A DNA stretch of 13,233 nucleotides from JBBTDV01 sp038042605 (GTDB taxonomy: Bacteria; Bdellovibrionota; UBA1018), in contig CAYHPW010000064.1 in NCBI GenBank assembly GCA_964358645.1, forward strand, positions 1 through 13,233, read 5' to 3'. Shown one piece after another: positions 1-6,803 of this stretch. Numbering within the stretch: position 1 is the stretch's first letter; each line of letters starts with the position of its first letter. The translations under genes were made by a program, and so were the position numbers. Under the pieces are notes generated by a model that did no database searches, had not been told where the DNA came from, and was given only the letters and a program-made list of their open reading frames with translations.

Positions 1-1
1 T

Positions 2-2014
2 ACAGTGATGGCAGCAGCCCTGGTGGCCGCGCCAATCCTGACTGGTTGCTCGCTTGCCCCCGCGCCTAAGCATGTTTTGCGTATAGAATTTCCAACTGCT
101 GCGCAAAATGGCCAGAGTGTTGGGCAGATCGGGATAACTTCAAACAGGAATTTTAACGGAAATTTTTATTCTGATTTAGATACCACAATCACTGCCGGTG
201 GTGGCACCGGTACTATATCTGATGATGTTGAAATAGAATCAAAACCGGAATCATTCGATGGTTTTACTTGTTTCGGCGTTAATGTGACTGGGCCTGGTAT
301 AGCGATTGACCCGAGGATGAATTGTCGTGATCCTGCTGATTCAGTAGGTATTGTTGGTGGTCTTGCGCCGATTTGGGGTGGGTTTGTGGATGTGTCTGTC
401 CCGGCCGGTCCAGGCAGGAGGATTCAGCTTTTTGCTGTGACCAGCAGGTATGGATGTCCGTTTCTTCAACCTTTAATTAGTGCTATGGCTGCGGGCGGAA
501 ATACTAGCGAAGCTGCAGGAGGATTTGAGGGTATTGGTGAACCGTATCTGATTGGCGAGTCGGTTGTTGATGTTTTTAGGGATACGGCTGTTGAGATATC
601 TGCATCATATAACCCTGATGATTCAGTAAGATTATTTAAAACTTGTGATGTCGGTGGGAGAGCTGGCGTGAAGCTTCCGCTCACTGCGGGGATAAAGGCG
701 TCAATCGCTGATGGCACCGCTGGTTCGACGAAGGAACCCTTCCCGGTTGCGAGTACGGCTGCTACTACGGGTACTGGCGAATGGAAGTCGCCAGATCTTG
801 CAGGCGCGGAGTTCTCTCTTGCTGAGATTGAAGCTGTGCGCGCGTTTGAGGAAGTCCAGCCCGGTTCAAGCTTTGCTCTTACTCAGGCTTCGTACGTCGG
901 CCAGATGGTGTCCACGAGTGGCGCGCGTGCGGCTATCCAGCTTTTGTGGGATGTGAGCGATGTGGATCTTTATCAGTTTAATGGGATGGAAATACAGCTT
1001 ACGATGGCTGGTGGGGCTAGTGGGAGTAGTTGTACCCAGGCGATGAGTTCCGGCGGTGGTGCCGTGGCTGGGCTCTTTGCGGGGTGGGGCTGGATAGGAG
1101 GGAGTTTCGCCAGTTCCACATCGAATCTCGACTTTGCGGTGTTTCATGAGAATCCGTCAAACGCCATTTGGCAAAGGTGGGATGGGCAGCGATACCGGGC
1201 TTATATAGCTGTTAATGTGGAATCTAATTTCGCCGCAAGCGATTTATGCGCCAGTATGGTCGCTGTTGCTGGCGCACGTCTTAGCTTGCGGAATTTTGAG
1301 GCTCAGTCGGTGGAATTGAAGCTTTATCCGATTGATACCAATGTCCCGCAGGGTGGTGATGTGTTTTTCTCGGCCTTCGGTGGTGTGCCGCCATATCGGT
1401 TTGAGGTAAGCGGAAGTGATTGTTTGTCAACTGGTCGTATGGATGGCAACCATTACTACGCTCCGGGTAGTGTGAGTGCTGCGTGCAATGAGAATATACT
1501 TGTTCGCGACTCTCGCGGCGTGGCTGTTGAGACTGGGATTAGTGTGACGGTGAGTGGGGCTAATCCTACGCCAAGTCCTACATCGAGTTCTTCGCCTAGT
1601 CCTACGCCAAGTCCTACATCGAGTTCTTCGCCTAGTCCTTCACCTAGTCCTACGGGTGGATACGCGACAAAAATAAGACTATCCTTAATTGGTGGTGGTG
1701 GCGTATTAAATTGTTTTAATATTAAAGTGGAGTCTGTTAATAATTTAGACACACTTAGTAATTTATTAAATAATACAACTGTTACTGTCTCTGTTACTGG
1801 CTCCAGTGGGCTGCTTTACATGTTTCCGGATTGTGCTGGTACGAGTAGTTCTTATCAAATGCTAACCAGCTCTAGTGAGACATCAATGAATAATACAATC
1901 TCTTTTAAAGTCCTTGATGGTTCTCCTTCGGGAAGCGAGACTATTAATACCTCGGGGGGGGATGGATCATTAATAATGGGTAGTCTCCCTATTATTTGGC
2001 CTAGTTCGCCTTAA
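2..2014 (+). CDS. Large secreted lipoprotein with Ig-like domain and Pro/Ser/Thr linker, 5' end probably cut off
   Basis: The product is a cell-envelope lipoprotein of unknown function. The first readable start (GTG at 5, followed by ATG) gives a signal peptide of only 14 residues with no positive charge before the lipobox LTGC (Cys15). The reading frame is open to the window edge, so the true start is probably upstream. After the Cys comes a long Gly/Ser/Ala-rich beta-type region with many cysteines (about residues 20-425). It is followed by an Ig-like segment (about 430-517, core GGVPPYRFEVSGS ... ILVRDSRG), a Pro/Ser/Thr linker (519-550) holding a perfect 36-bp tandem repeat, and an Asn/Ser/Thr-rich C-terminal domain (about 553-669). 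The C-terminal part is visibly more AT-rich than the rest, perhaps a module added later. The gene ends TAA, followed by 200 bp of non-coding DNA. Lipoprotein status is well supported; a surface adhesion or structural role is only a guess. Confidence 0.8.
   Translation, partial: TVMAAALVAAPILTGCSLAPAPKHVLRIEFPTAAQNGQSVGQIGITSNRNFNGNFYSDLDTTITAGGGTGTISDDVEIESKPESFDGFTCFGVNVTGPGIAIDPRMNCRDPADSVGIVGGLAPIWGGFVDVSVPAGPGRRIQLFAVTSRYGCPFLQPLISAMAAGGNTSEAAGGFEGIGEPYLIGESVVDVFRDTAVEISASYNPDDSVRLFKTCDVGGRAGVKLPLTAGIKASIADGTAGSTKEPFPVASTAATTGTGEWKSPDLAGAEFSLAEIEAVRAFEEVQPGSSFALTQASYVGQMVSTSGARAAIQLLWDVSDVDLYQFNGMEIQLTMAGGASGSSCTQAMSSGGGAVAGLFAGWGWIGGSFASSTSNLDFAVFHENPSNAIWQRWDGQRYRAYIAVNVESNFAASDLCASMVAVAGARLSLRNFEAQSVELKLYPIDTNVPQGGDVFFSAFGGVPPYRFEVSGSDCLSTGRMDGNHYYAPGSVSAACNENILVRDSRGVAVETGISVTVSGANPTPSPTSSSSPSPTPSPTSSSSPSPSPSPTGGYATKIRLSLIGGGGVLNCFNIKVESVNNLDTLSNLLNNTTVTVSVTGSSGLLYMFPDCAGTSSSYQMLTSSSETSMNNTISFKVLDGSPSGSETINTSGGDGSLIMGSLPIIWPSSP
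1565..1636 (+). repeat. Perfect 36-bp tandem direct repeat (two copies) coding the lipoprotein linker
   Basis: Two identical 36-bp units (1565-1600 and 1601-1636), each beginning CCTACGCCAAGTCC and ending TTCGCCTAGT, encode two identical 12-residue blocks (PTPSPTSSSSPS). A shorter, related Pro/Ser stretch follows to about 1655. The unit is a multiple of three, so copy-number change would lengthen or shorten the linker without breaking the frame. Confidence 0.9.
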
Positions 2015-2061
2015 TAAAAACTCAGTATTTTTTTAAATAACCACTATGTAAACTAAGCAAC

Positions 2062-2081
2062 AATTCAGCTGTAGCTGAGTT
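2062..2081. repeat. Small inverted repeat downstream of the first lipoprotein gene
   Basis: AATTCAGCT (2062-2070) and AGCTGAGTT (2073-2081) are inverted arms with one G/T wobble around a 2-nt centre. It lies 48 bp after the stop of the first lipoprotein gene and is followed by an AT-rich stretch (ATAATTATT) rather than a clean T-run. It may act as a weak terminator or be incidental. Apart from this and the promoter candidate listed separately, I see nothing in the 2015-2214 gap. Confidence 0.3.
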
Positions 2082-2122
2082 ATAATTATTCCCCCGCCCA
2101 TAACAATATCCGACTAAGCCGC

Positions 2123-2151
2123 TTGACATTAGCTTTATCTTATGGTTAACT
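2123..2151 (+). promoter_or_regulatory. Candidate sigma70-type promoter for the second lipoprotein gene
   Basis: A perfect -35 box TTGACA (2123-2128) is followed after 17 bp by TTAACT (2146-2151), a poor -10 match (3 of 6); TAATAT a few bases later is an alternative at a longer spacing. It would give a leader of about 55 nt before the ATG at 2215, which has its own strong ribosome binding site AAGGAGG (2202-2208). Confidence 0.45.
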
Positions 2152-2214
2152 AATATTAGCAATATGAAGACCTCTTAATTATAACCTTTAATCACTGTTT
2201 CAAGGAGGCTTGAT

Positions 2215-3000
2215 ATGAAAAAAATCAATAACTTAGCAAAAAATGGGAGTAATAGCTTTCAGCTCTTAACAGCTTTAATGCTTCTAGCGGCGGTTATGGC
2301 TGCTATGACTGGTTGTGGTAAGGGGGGTGGGCTTGTAAGCAATGCGACCGTCAGATCATACGTTGTTGAAAATGACACATACGCGGAATTCAGGGCCACG
2401 CTCAATACCGGCAATATCATGTTAGTTGGTATAGATGTGCCGATAATCGACCCGCGCAATCCGTCGAGGGTATATGGACATATGGCGTTGGTTAACGGCT
2501 TCGGCAAGGGCAGCGATCTCGTGTTAACGCTTAATGTGACCGAAACGGCTACCACGGGCACGCTTTGTCAGCCGATGCTTCCAAATGGCACGCCCATACC
2601 TGTTGGCGGTATCGGCAACGCTACTATAATATGCATGCCTGTAGGTAATACCGGCGCGAGAGCCTACTTCGGCGTGGGCGAAGGTGTCGCGCTAGCGGGT
2701 GTGGCCATGTCCTTCAAAAATGTTGATCTGAATTTCCCGTTGCCTATAAATGTGTTCTTCCCGTTCTCGATTGATAAGGGCCGCGGTGTGGCTGGCTTCT
2801 ATACCGGTGATGGTAGAGGCACGAGCGGGCTCGCTCTCTTCATGGACCTCTCCGGCGTTTTGAATCAGGATAGTCAGCCAGGCCAGGGATCATCTACGCT
2901 GGAATTGGGTGCCGCGCAGCCAAAAAGCTCTGAAGTGAAGGCGGTTTATCGCAAGCTTAATAGCATGCATAAGGCGAAGACAAGACTCTATCTCGAATAG
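2215..3000 (+). CDS. Secreted lipoprotein of unknown function
   Basis: This is a 261-residue predicted lipoprotein. A basic n-region (KK and a further K within the first 9 residues), a hydrophobic core (LLTALMLLAAVMAAM) and the lipobox MTGC with Cys34 are plain. The +2 residue is Gly, so there is no aspartate inner-membrane retention signal, and outer-membrane sorting is plausible if the cell has one. The start is fixed by AAGGAGG 6 nt upstream. The mature part is beta-rich with many Gly/Asn/Thr residues, contains two cysteines that could form a disulfide (in TLCQPM and IICMPV), and ends in a basic helical tail rich in Lys/Arg. I recognise no domain. It stands alone between a promoter candidate and a strong terminator, so it is probably monocistronic. 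It shares lipoprotein character but no obvious sequence with the gene upstream. Confidence 0.85.
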   Translation: MKKINNLAKNGSNSFQLLTALMLLAAVMAAMTGCGKGGGLVSNATVRSYVVENDTYAEFRATLNTGNIMLVGIDVPIIDPRNPSRVYGHMALVNGFGKGSDLVLTLNVTETATTGTLCQPMLPNGTPIPVGGIGNATIICMPVGNTGARAYFGVGEGVALAGVAMSFKNVDLNFPLPINVFFPFSIDKGRGVAGFYTGDGRGTSGLALFMDLSGVLNQDSQPGQGSSTLELGAAQPKSSEVKAVYRKLNSMHKAKTRLYLE

Positions 3001-3030
3001 CAGTCAAAAACGGGATGTCAGAAGTCTCTA

Positions 3031-3077
3031 GTCGGCCCCTGTATTAATCTTCGTATTAAGCAGGGGCCGGCTTTTTT
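3031..3077 (+). terminator. Rho-independent terminator of the second lipoprotein gene
   Basis: GTCGGCCCCTG (3031-3041) pairs with CAGGGGCCGGC (3061-3071) with one wobble. The interior can extend the stem through TTAAT/ATTAA around a CTTCGT loop. Six T residues follow immediately (3072-3077). The element lies 30 bp after the stop codon and is the best terminator in the window. Confidence 0.9.
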
Positions 3078-3179
3078 ATTAAACAACACTACGACAATAT
3101 TAGCGCTTGCAATGTTGTGGATAATGGTGGATTCCTCCTGTCGTCGTAACGTCATGGCTTACGGGGTAATGGGGGATAA

Positions 3180-4157
3180 ATGGTAAGAATTTTTTTATCG
3201 GTGCTGCTCTTATCAACATGGTCATGGTCGTATGGGGCCGAGTTCCGCAAACTGGTTGATCTAGACAGGCGGGCGCTCATCTTTAACGTGCTTTATCATG
3301 ACGGCAGGATTTTTTTCCCGGATTCGACTAATAAATCCATTCGTGTCATTGATGGAAAAACGTTGAATCAGATCACCAGTGTCTTTGTTGGGAGCACGCC
3401 TGGCGAAATGGCGGCGTACGGCAACCACCTCTTTGTTTCAACATTCATGAAAAATTATCTAACCGTTATTGATACAAAGTCACTCGACTTGCTGAAGGCT
3501 ATAGATCTTACTCCAGAGATGCTCGGTCCTAGCGCACTCGCTGTATCTGGGAAAACGGTTTACGTCTCTGATATGGGCACGCGGCTCATAAGAACACTTT
3601 CGGCAGAGAATCTTCGGCTCGGGATGATATATAACTCTGGCTCTGGGCCATATAAGATGGCGGCTTCGCAGGGCAGGATTTTCATCATATCCGTGCATAA
3701 TATGGTTGACCCGCTTATGAATACAATCAGAGTCCTGGACGGTGCTTCAGGGGCGCAGCTAATGGAATTCGAGAAACCTGGAAATTATAATTCCATATTC
3801 CGCCACACCGATGGGCGCGTTTATACGGTGGCGCCGTCACTTAAGGCGATGCTTTCATTTGAACCTGGAACGCTCGCGGTCTCCAGCATCCCGCTGCTTG
3901 ACGTTTATTGGCCGCAGGGGTTGGCTTCATTCGGTAGTAAGTTACTGCTTCTTGATAGAGGGTCACGCGACGATGGTGATAAACCAGCCTTGTTGGTTAT
4001 CGACCCATGGTTAACGCGTGATCATGTGGTTAAGGTGATCGATCTTAAGGAACTTTCCGGCGGTTTAATCAAGGAGCCGCGCGCTATGGCGGTGACTCCT
4101 GATGGAAATGTCGTTATCCAATCGGTAGGAATGGTTTCGGTGGTGTCGGGGATATGA
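3180..4157 (+). CDS. Secreted YncE/YVTN-family beta-propeller protein
   Basis: The product is 325 residues with a short N-terminal signal peptide (MVRIFLSVLLLSTWSWSYGA, probable cleavage after Ala20) and no lipobox, so it should be periplasmic or secreted. The mature part consists of repeated propeller-blade units of the YncE/YVTN type: IRVIDGKTL, LTVIDTKSL, TVYVSDMG and IRVLDGASG recur, each followed by a variable loop and a strand where the value is 'read' (MAAYGNHLFVST, LAVSGKTVYVSD, MAASQGRIFII). Such proteins form six- or seven-bladed rings and usually bind partners or ligands; no catalytic residues are evident. The ATG at 3180 is preceded by GGGGGA at suitable spacing. Its stop overlaps the start of the thioesterase gene as ATGA, so the two are translationally coupled. 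Family is confident, exact role unknown. Confidence 0.8.
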   Translation: MVRIFLSVLLLSTWSWSYGAEFRKLVDLDRRALIFNVLYHDGRIFFPDSTNKSIRVIDGKTLNQITSVFVGSTPGEMAAYGNHLFVSTFMKNYLTVIDTKSLDLLKAIDLTPEMLGPSALAVSGKTVYVSDMGTRLIRTLSAENLRLGMIYNSGSGPYKMAASQGRIFIISVHNMVDPLMNTIRVLDGASGAQLMEFEKPGNYNSIFRHTDGRVYTVAPSLKAMLSFEPGTLAVSSIPLLDVYWPQGLASFGSKLLLLDRGSRDDGDKPALLVIDPWLTRDHVVKVIDLKELSGGLIKEPRAMAVTPDGNVVIQSVGMVSVVSGI

Positions 4158-4621
4158 ATTTTCAAGACCACTTTGCATCTAAAAGTATTTGTTTTGGTTG
4201 CGGGCCTGCGAATGACAAAGGGCTTCGCATAAAAAGCGAGGCAACCGGTGAAAGCGCTGACTGTGAAGTTGTCGCGGCCTGGACCCCGGAGCCGCATCAT
4301 GAGGCGTTCCCCGGAGTGCTGAATGGCGGGATCGTCGGGTCGTTGCTTGATTGTCACATGAACTGGACGGCGGCATGGCATCTTATGAAAAAAACATCCG
4401 CCGATCACCCACCTTGCACCGTCACAGCGGAATATTCTGTTAAGTTGCTAAGGCCGACGCCTTCGAAGGTGCCTGTGCGGCTCGTTGCCAGGGTTGTTGA
4501 ATCCACTGACGACAGGGCGGTTGTGGAAGGGGCGCTTAGCTCCGGTGGAAAAGTCTGCGCGACATGCCGCGGGATCTTTGTCGCGGTAAAGTCCGGGCAC
4601 CCAGCTTACTTCAGGTGGTGA
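4154..4621 (+). CDS. PaaI/THEM4-like hotdog-fold acyl-CoA thioesterase
   Basis: A 155-residue single-domain hotdog protein, predicted cytosolic, hydrolysing an acyl-CoA or similar thioester. The N-terminal CFGCGPANDKGLRI segment (residues 13-26, with Cys13 and Cys16) is characteristic of the PaaI/4HBT-related branch. The active-site helix follows as NGGIVGSLLDCHMNWTA (57-73), with Asp66 in the position of the usual catalytic acid and the Gly-Gly turn before it. The later strands (TAEYSVKLLRPTP, VRLVARVVES, VCATCRGIFVAV) fit the family, and the length is normal. It starts inside the stop codon of the propeller gene and ends 45 bp before the convergent exonuclease gene; no terminator is seen in that gap. 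The substrate cannot be told from sequence, and the coupling to a secreted propeller gives no obvious pathway. Confidence 0.85.
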   Translation: MNFQDHFASKSICFGCGPANDKGLRIKSEATGESADCEVVAAWTPEPHHEAFPGVLNGGIVGSLLDCHMNWTAAWHLMKKTSADHPPCTVTAEYSVKLLRPTPSKVPVRLVARVVESTDDRAVVEGALSSGGKVCATCRGIFVAVKSGHPAYFRW

Positions 4622-4666
4622 TCCTGCTGGTCCTCGCTTTGCCACGCGATTTATAACCCATGTGGC

Positions 4667-5314
4667 CTAACTCCACTGTACATTTATTTTTGGTGCTTCG
4701 GCAGCTTTGCTTTCGGAGCGCTGTACTTTTACAAAGCCGTTCTGCCGCCCGAACTGGAAGATATCGCGCGTGACGCGCACGTCCTGCGTGCAGTATTCGA
4801 TGATCTTCTGGATCTCTCCTTTTTTCCACCACTCAACGGCCTGCAGTCCATCGGCCAATTTGCCAACTCCTAGTGTTCCGCGGGCGACATATTCAAGTTT
4901 GAGGTAGCGCTGGCGCGTGACAGCTTCGAGGTCATACATAATGTCGAAGACGTCGACTCGTTTTGCATCAAGACCGTATGGAGCCATCACCGTTAGATCA
5001 AAACCCTTGATATTGTACCCGACGACGAGCCTTTGGTAGCAAAGATCGAACAAGCTCTTTAAATCCTTTTCTTCAAACGACATAAACTTATCGGTCTTGC
5101 TGTCATATGCGCACGCGACGGAAATGCCGAGCTTGTCAATGTTTCCCCACCCGCCGACTTCTTGTGCGAGACGCTGAGTTTCAACATCAACTACGAGGAA
5201 GTGCTTGTTCTTCAAGAAAAGGCTCGAAGGCACGACGTCCTCAGAAAAAGGAACGCAGTACGGGTGCCGCCAGAACGTGGGGTTTAACTTTATTCTTGTG
5301 GTTTGTGCGCACAT
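4667..5314 (-). CDS. Stand-alone DEDDy-family 3'-5' exonuclease (RNase H fold)
   Basis: A 215-residue predicted cytosolic 3'-5' exonuclease. All three exonuclease motifs are present: ExoI VVDVETQ (Asp43, Glu45), ExoII VGYNIKGFD (Asn101, Asp106) and ExoIII YCTQD (Tyr174, Asp178), which places it in the DEDDy subclass and predicts two-metal-ion catalysis. The C-terminal part (GKLADGLQAVEWW ... IIEYCTQDVRVTRDIF ... NGFV) resembles the nuclease domain found next to or fused to DEAD/DEAH helicases of the YprA/YprB type, but no helicase is present here. The first 35 residues lie before the fold. A GTG at Val28, preceded by TGAGGA, is an alternative start. The ATG at 5314 has only AGG closely upstream, but a TTGACA box lies 35 nt before it. 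It is divergent from the dipeptidase gene. The substrate, DNA or RNA, is unknown. Confidence 0.8.
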   Translation of the reverse strand: MCAQTTRIKLNPTFWRHPYCVPFSEDVVPSSLFLKNKHFLVVDVETQRLAQEVGGWGNIDKLGISVACAYDSKTDKFMSFEEKDLKSLFDLCYQRLVVGYNIKGFDLTVMAPYGLDAKRVDVFDIMYDLEAVTRQRYLKLEYVARGTLGVGKLADGLQAVEWWKKGEIQKIIEYCTQDVRVTRDIFQFGRQNGFVKVQRSESKAAEAPKINVQWS

Positions 5315-5342
5315 ACCTGCAAAGTGCCCAGAGTGTTTTTGA

Positions 5343-5373
5343 TTGTCAAGACCACAAGCGTGGTGCAGAAGAT
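5343..5373 (+). promoter_or_regulatory. Shared divergent promoter region of the exonuclease and dipeptidase genes
   Basis: The heptamer TTGTCAA (5343-5349) reads TTGTCA on the + strand (39 nt before the dipeptidase ATG) and TTGACA on the - strand (35 nt before the exonuclease ATG), so one site can serve as the -35 box in both directions. The -10 boxes are poor: GAAGAT at 5368-5373 on the + strand and nothing convincing on the - strand. The 67-bp gap holds no other feature. Confidence 0.4.
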
Positions 5374-5381
5374 GAGCTTAT

Positions 5382-6803
5382 ATGGATAACCAGAGAGATA
5401 ACGTAACCGGTGAGATAGAAAATAATTTCGATATGTATCTGGACGACCTCCGGGAGCTTGTAATGGTGCCGAGTATTAGCTTCCCTGGGTTTCCTGAGCA
5501 GGAACTTAAAAAATGCGCAAACGCCGTAGCAGCTCTTTTGCAAAAACGTGGTTTACAAAATGTCAAAACCCTCAGCGTGGAAAATGCGCAGCCTTATGTC
5601 TATGGCGATTGGCTTAACGCTCCAGGGAAGCCAACGCTCCTGCTCTATGCACATTATGATGTTCAGCCCGCAGGCCGCGATGAACTCTGGCTCTCTCCTC
5701 CTTTTCAGCCATCCATAAGACCAGGCCCTGCGGGTGATCGCATTTATGGCCGCGGTACCGCTGACGATAAGGCTGGTATCGTGATTCATACGACAGCTAT
5801 CAGCGCTTTTCTAAGCATGACTGGCAAACTCCCAATAAACGTTAAAGTTATTATTGAGGGTGAGGAGGAGACAGGTAGCGCGCATCTGCCGCTTTTCTTG
5901 AAAGAATACAAAAACCTCCTCGGGGCTGATGCCATGGTTCTAACCGATACGAGCAATTTTGATTCAGGCGTGCCTGCGCTCACGGTGGCACTTCGCGGAA
6001 TAGTGGGCATCGAAGTAGAGGTCCGCGCACTTACCAAGACAATTCATTCCGGGATGTGGGGCGGGCCGGTGCCGGATCCGGCAATTGCGCTTTCCAAGAT
6101 GCTTTCAACACTTGTCGATGGCGATGGACAAATCGCGGTACCAGGTGTCTTGGATGATGTGCGACCGCTGACCAAGTCCGAGGTTGCTGAGCTTAATAGG
6201 ATCCCGTTTGATGAAGCCGAGTTTCGCAAGCAAGCGGGGCTGGTTCCTGGCGCGCGGCTTCTTGGAGGCGCTCAAAGCGGCTGTTTGAATCCTCTGGTCC
6301 AGATATGGAGACAACCGAGCCTGACCGTTAACGCCATCCAGGCTTCATCACGCAAGCAAGCCGCGAATATCATCAATGACATCGCGTGGGCAAAGGTGAC
6401 CGTGAGGCTTGTGCCTGACATGGATCCTGCGAAAATCTGTAAACAGCTTGAGGCGTTTTTGCGAAAAATCGCGCCCTGGGGTGTTGAAGTCGGCGTGCAC
6501 GTGGAAGCAGCGAGCCCTGCATGGTCGGTCAAGCCAGATGGGCCTGTGTTCGAGGCCGCAGAGGCCGCAATGCTGAAGGGCTACGGCGTTAAGCCGCATA
6601 AAATAGGCTGCGGTGGGAGCATTCCGTTTGCGAAGCCTTTTTCAGAAGCCTTGGGTGGTGTGCCTGCTTTACTGATAGGCGTGGAAGACCCTCATACCAA
6701 TGCGCACGGTGAAAATGAAAGCCTGCTTCTTAGTGATTTCAAGAAAGCATGTCTGAGCCAGGCTTATCTGTTTGAAGAGCTATCGAAGCGTCTTGCGCGC
6801 TAG
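5382..6803 (+). CDS. M20-family metallopeptidase (carnosinase-like dipeptidase)
   Basis: A 473-residue predicted cytosolic two-zinc dipeptidase of peptidase family M20, closest in layout to CNDP-type dipeptidases. Ligand motifs occur in order: YAHYDVQP (His91, with Asp93), GRGTADDKAG (bridging Asp128), EGEEETGS (catalytic base Glu162 and ligand Glu163), LTDTS (Asp189) and NAHGENE (His442). HSGMWGG (His222) sits in the lid/dimerisation domain, which contributes to the partner active site in this family. Length is typical, and there is no signal peptide. The ATG at 5382 has no strong ribosome binding site; Met18 is a possible alternative start still ahead of the conserved LRELVMVPSIS segment. 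Its last 65 bp overlap the convergent rmuC gene. It would cleave dipeptides or modified amino acids for nutrient recycling, with exact specificity not predictable. Confidence 0.92.
   Translation: MDNQRDNVTGEIENNFDMYLDDLRELVMVPSISFPGFPEQELKKCANAVAALLQKRGLQNVKTLSVENAQPYVYGDWLNAPGKPTLLLYAHYDVQPAGRDELWLSPPFQPSIRPGPAGDRIYGRGTADDKAGIVIHTTAISAFLSMTGKLPINVKVIIEGEEETGSAHLPLFLKEYKNLLGADAMVLTDTSNFDSGVPALTVALRGIVGIEVEVRALTKTIHSGMWGGPVPDPAIALSKMLSTLVDGDGQIAVPGVLDDVRPLTKSEVAELNRIPFDEAEFRKQAGLVPGARLLGGAQSGCLNPLVQIWRQPSLTVNAIQASSRKQAANIINDIAWAKVTVRLVPDMDPAKICKQLEAFLRKIAPWGVEVGVHVEAASPAWSVKPDGPVFEAAEAAMLKGYGVKPHKIGCGGSIPFAKPFSEALGGVPALLIGVEDPHTNAHGENESLLLSDFKKACLSQAYLFEELSKRLAR

Noticed and set aside
1565..1660. 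Short direct repeats as a CRISPR array
   Set aside because: The units are contiguous with no spacers and lie in frame in a Pro/Ser/Thr linker.
2015..2214. A small RNA or tRNA gene in the lipoprotein intergenic gap
   Set aside because: No cloverleaf, CCA end or conserved RNA structure is visible; only a small inverted repeat and a promoter candidate.
3097..3125. Promoter for the propeller gene with GATAAT (3120-3125) as the -10 box
   Set aside because: No acceptable -35 hexamer at 16-18 bp upstream (ATATTA region) and no TG extension in the correct position; too weak to call.
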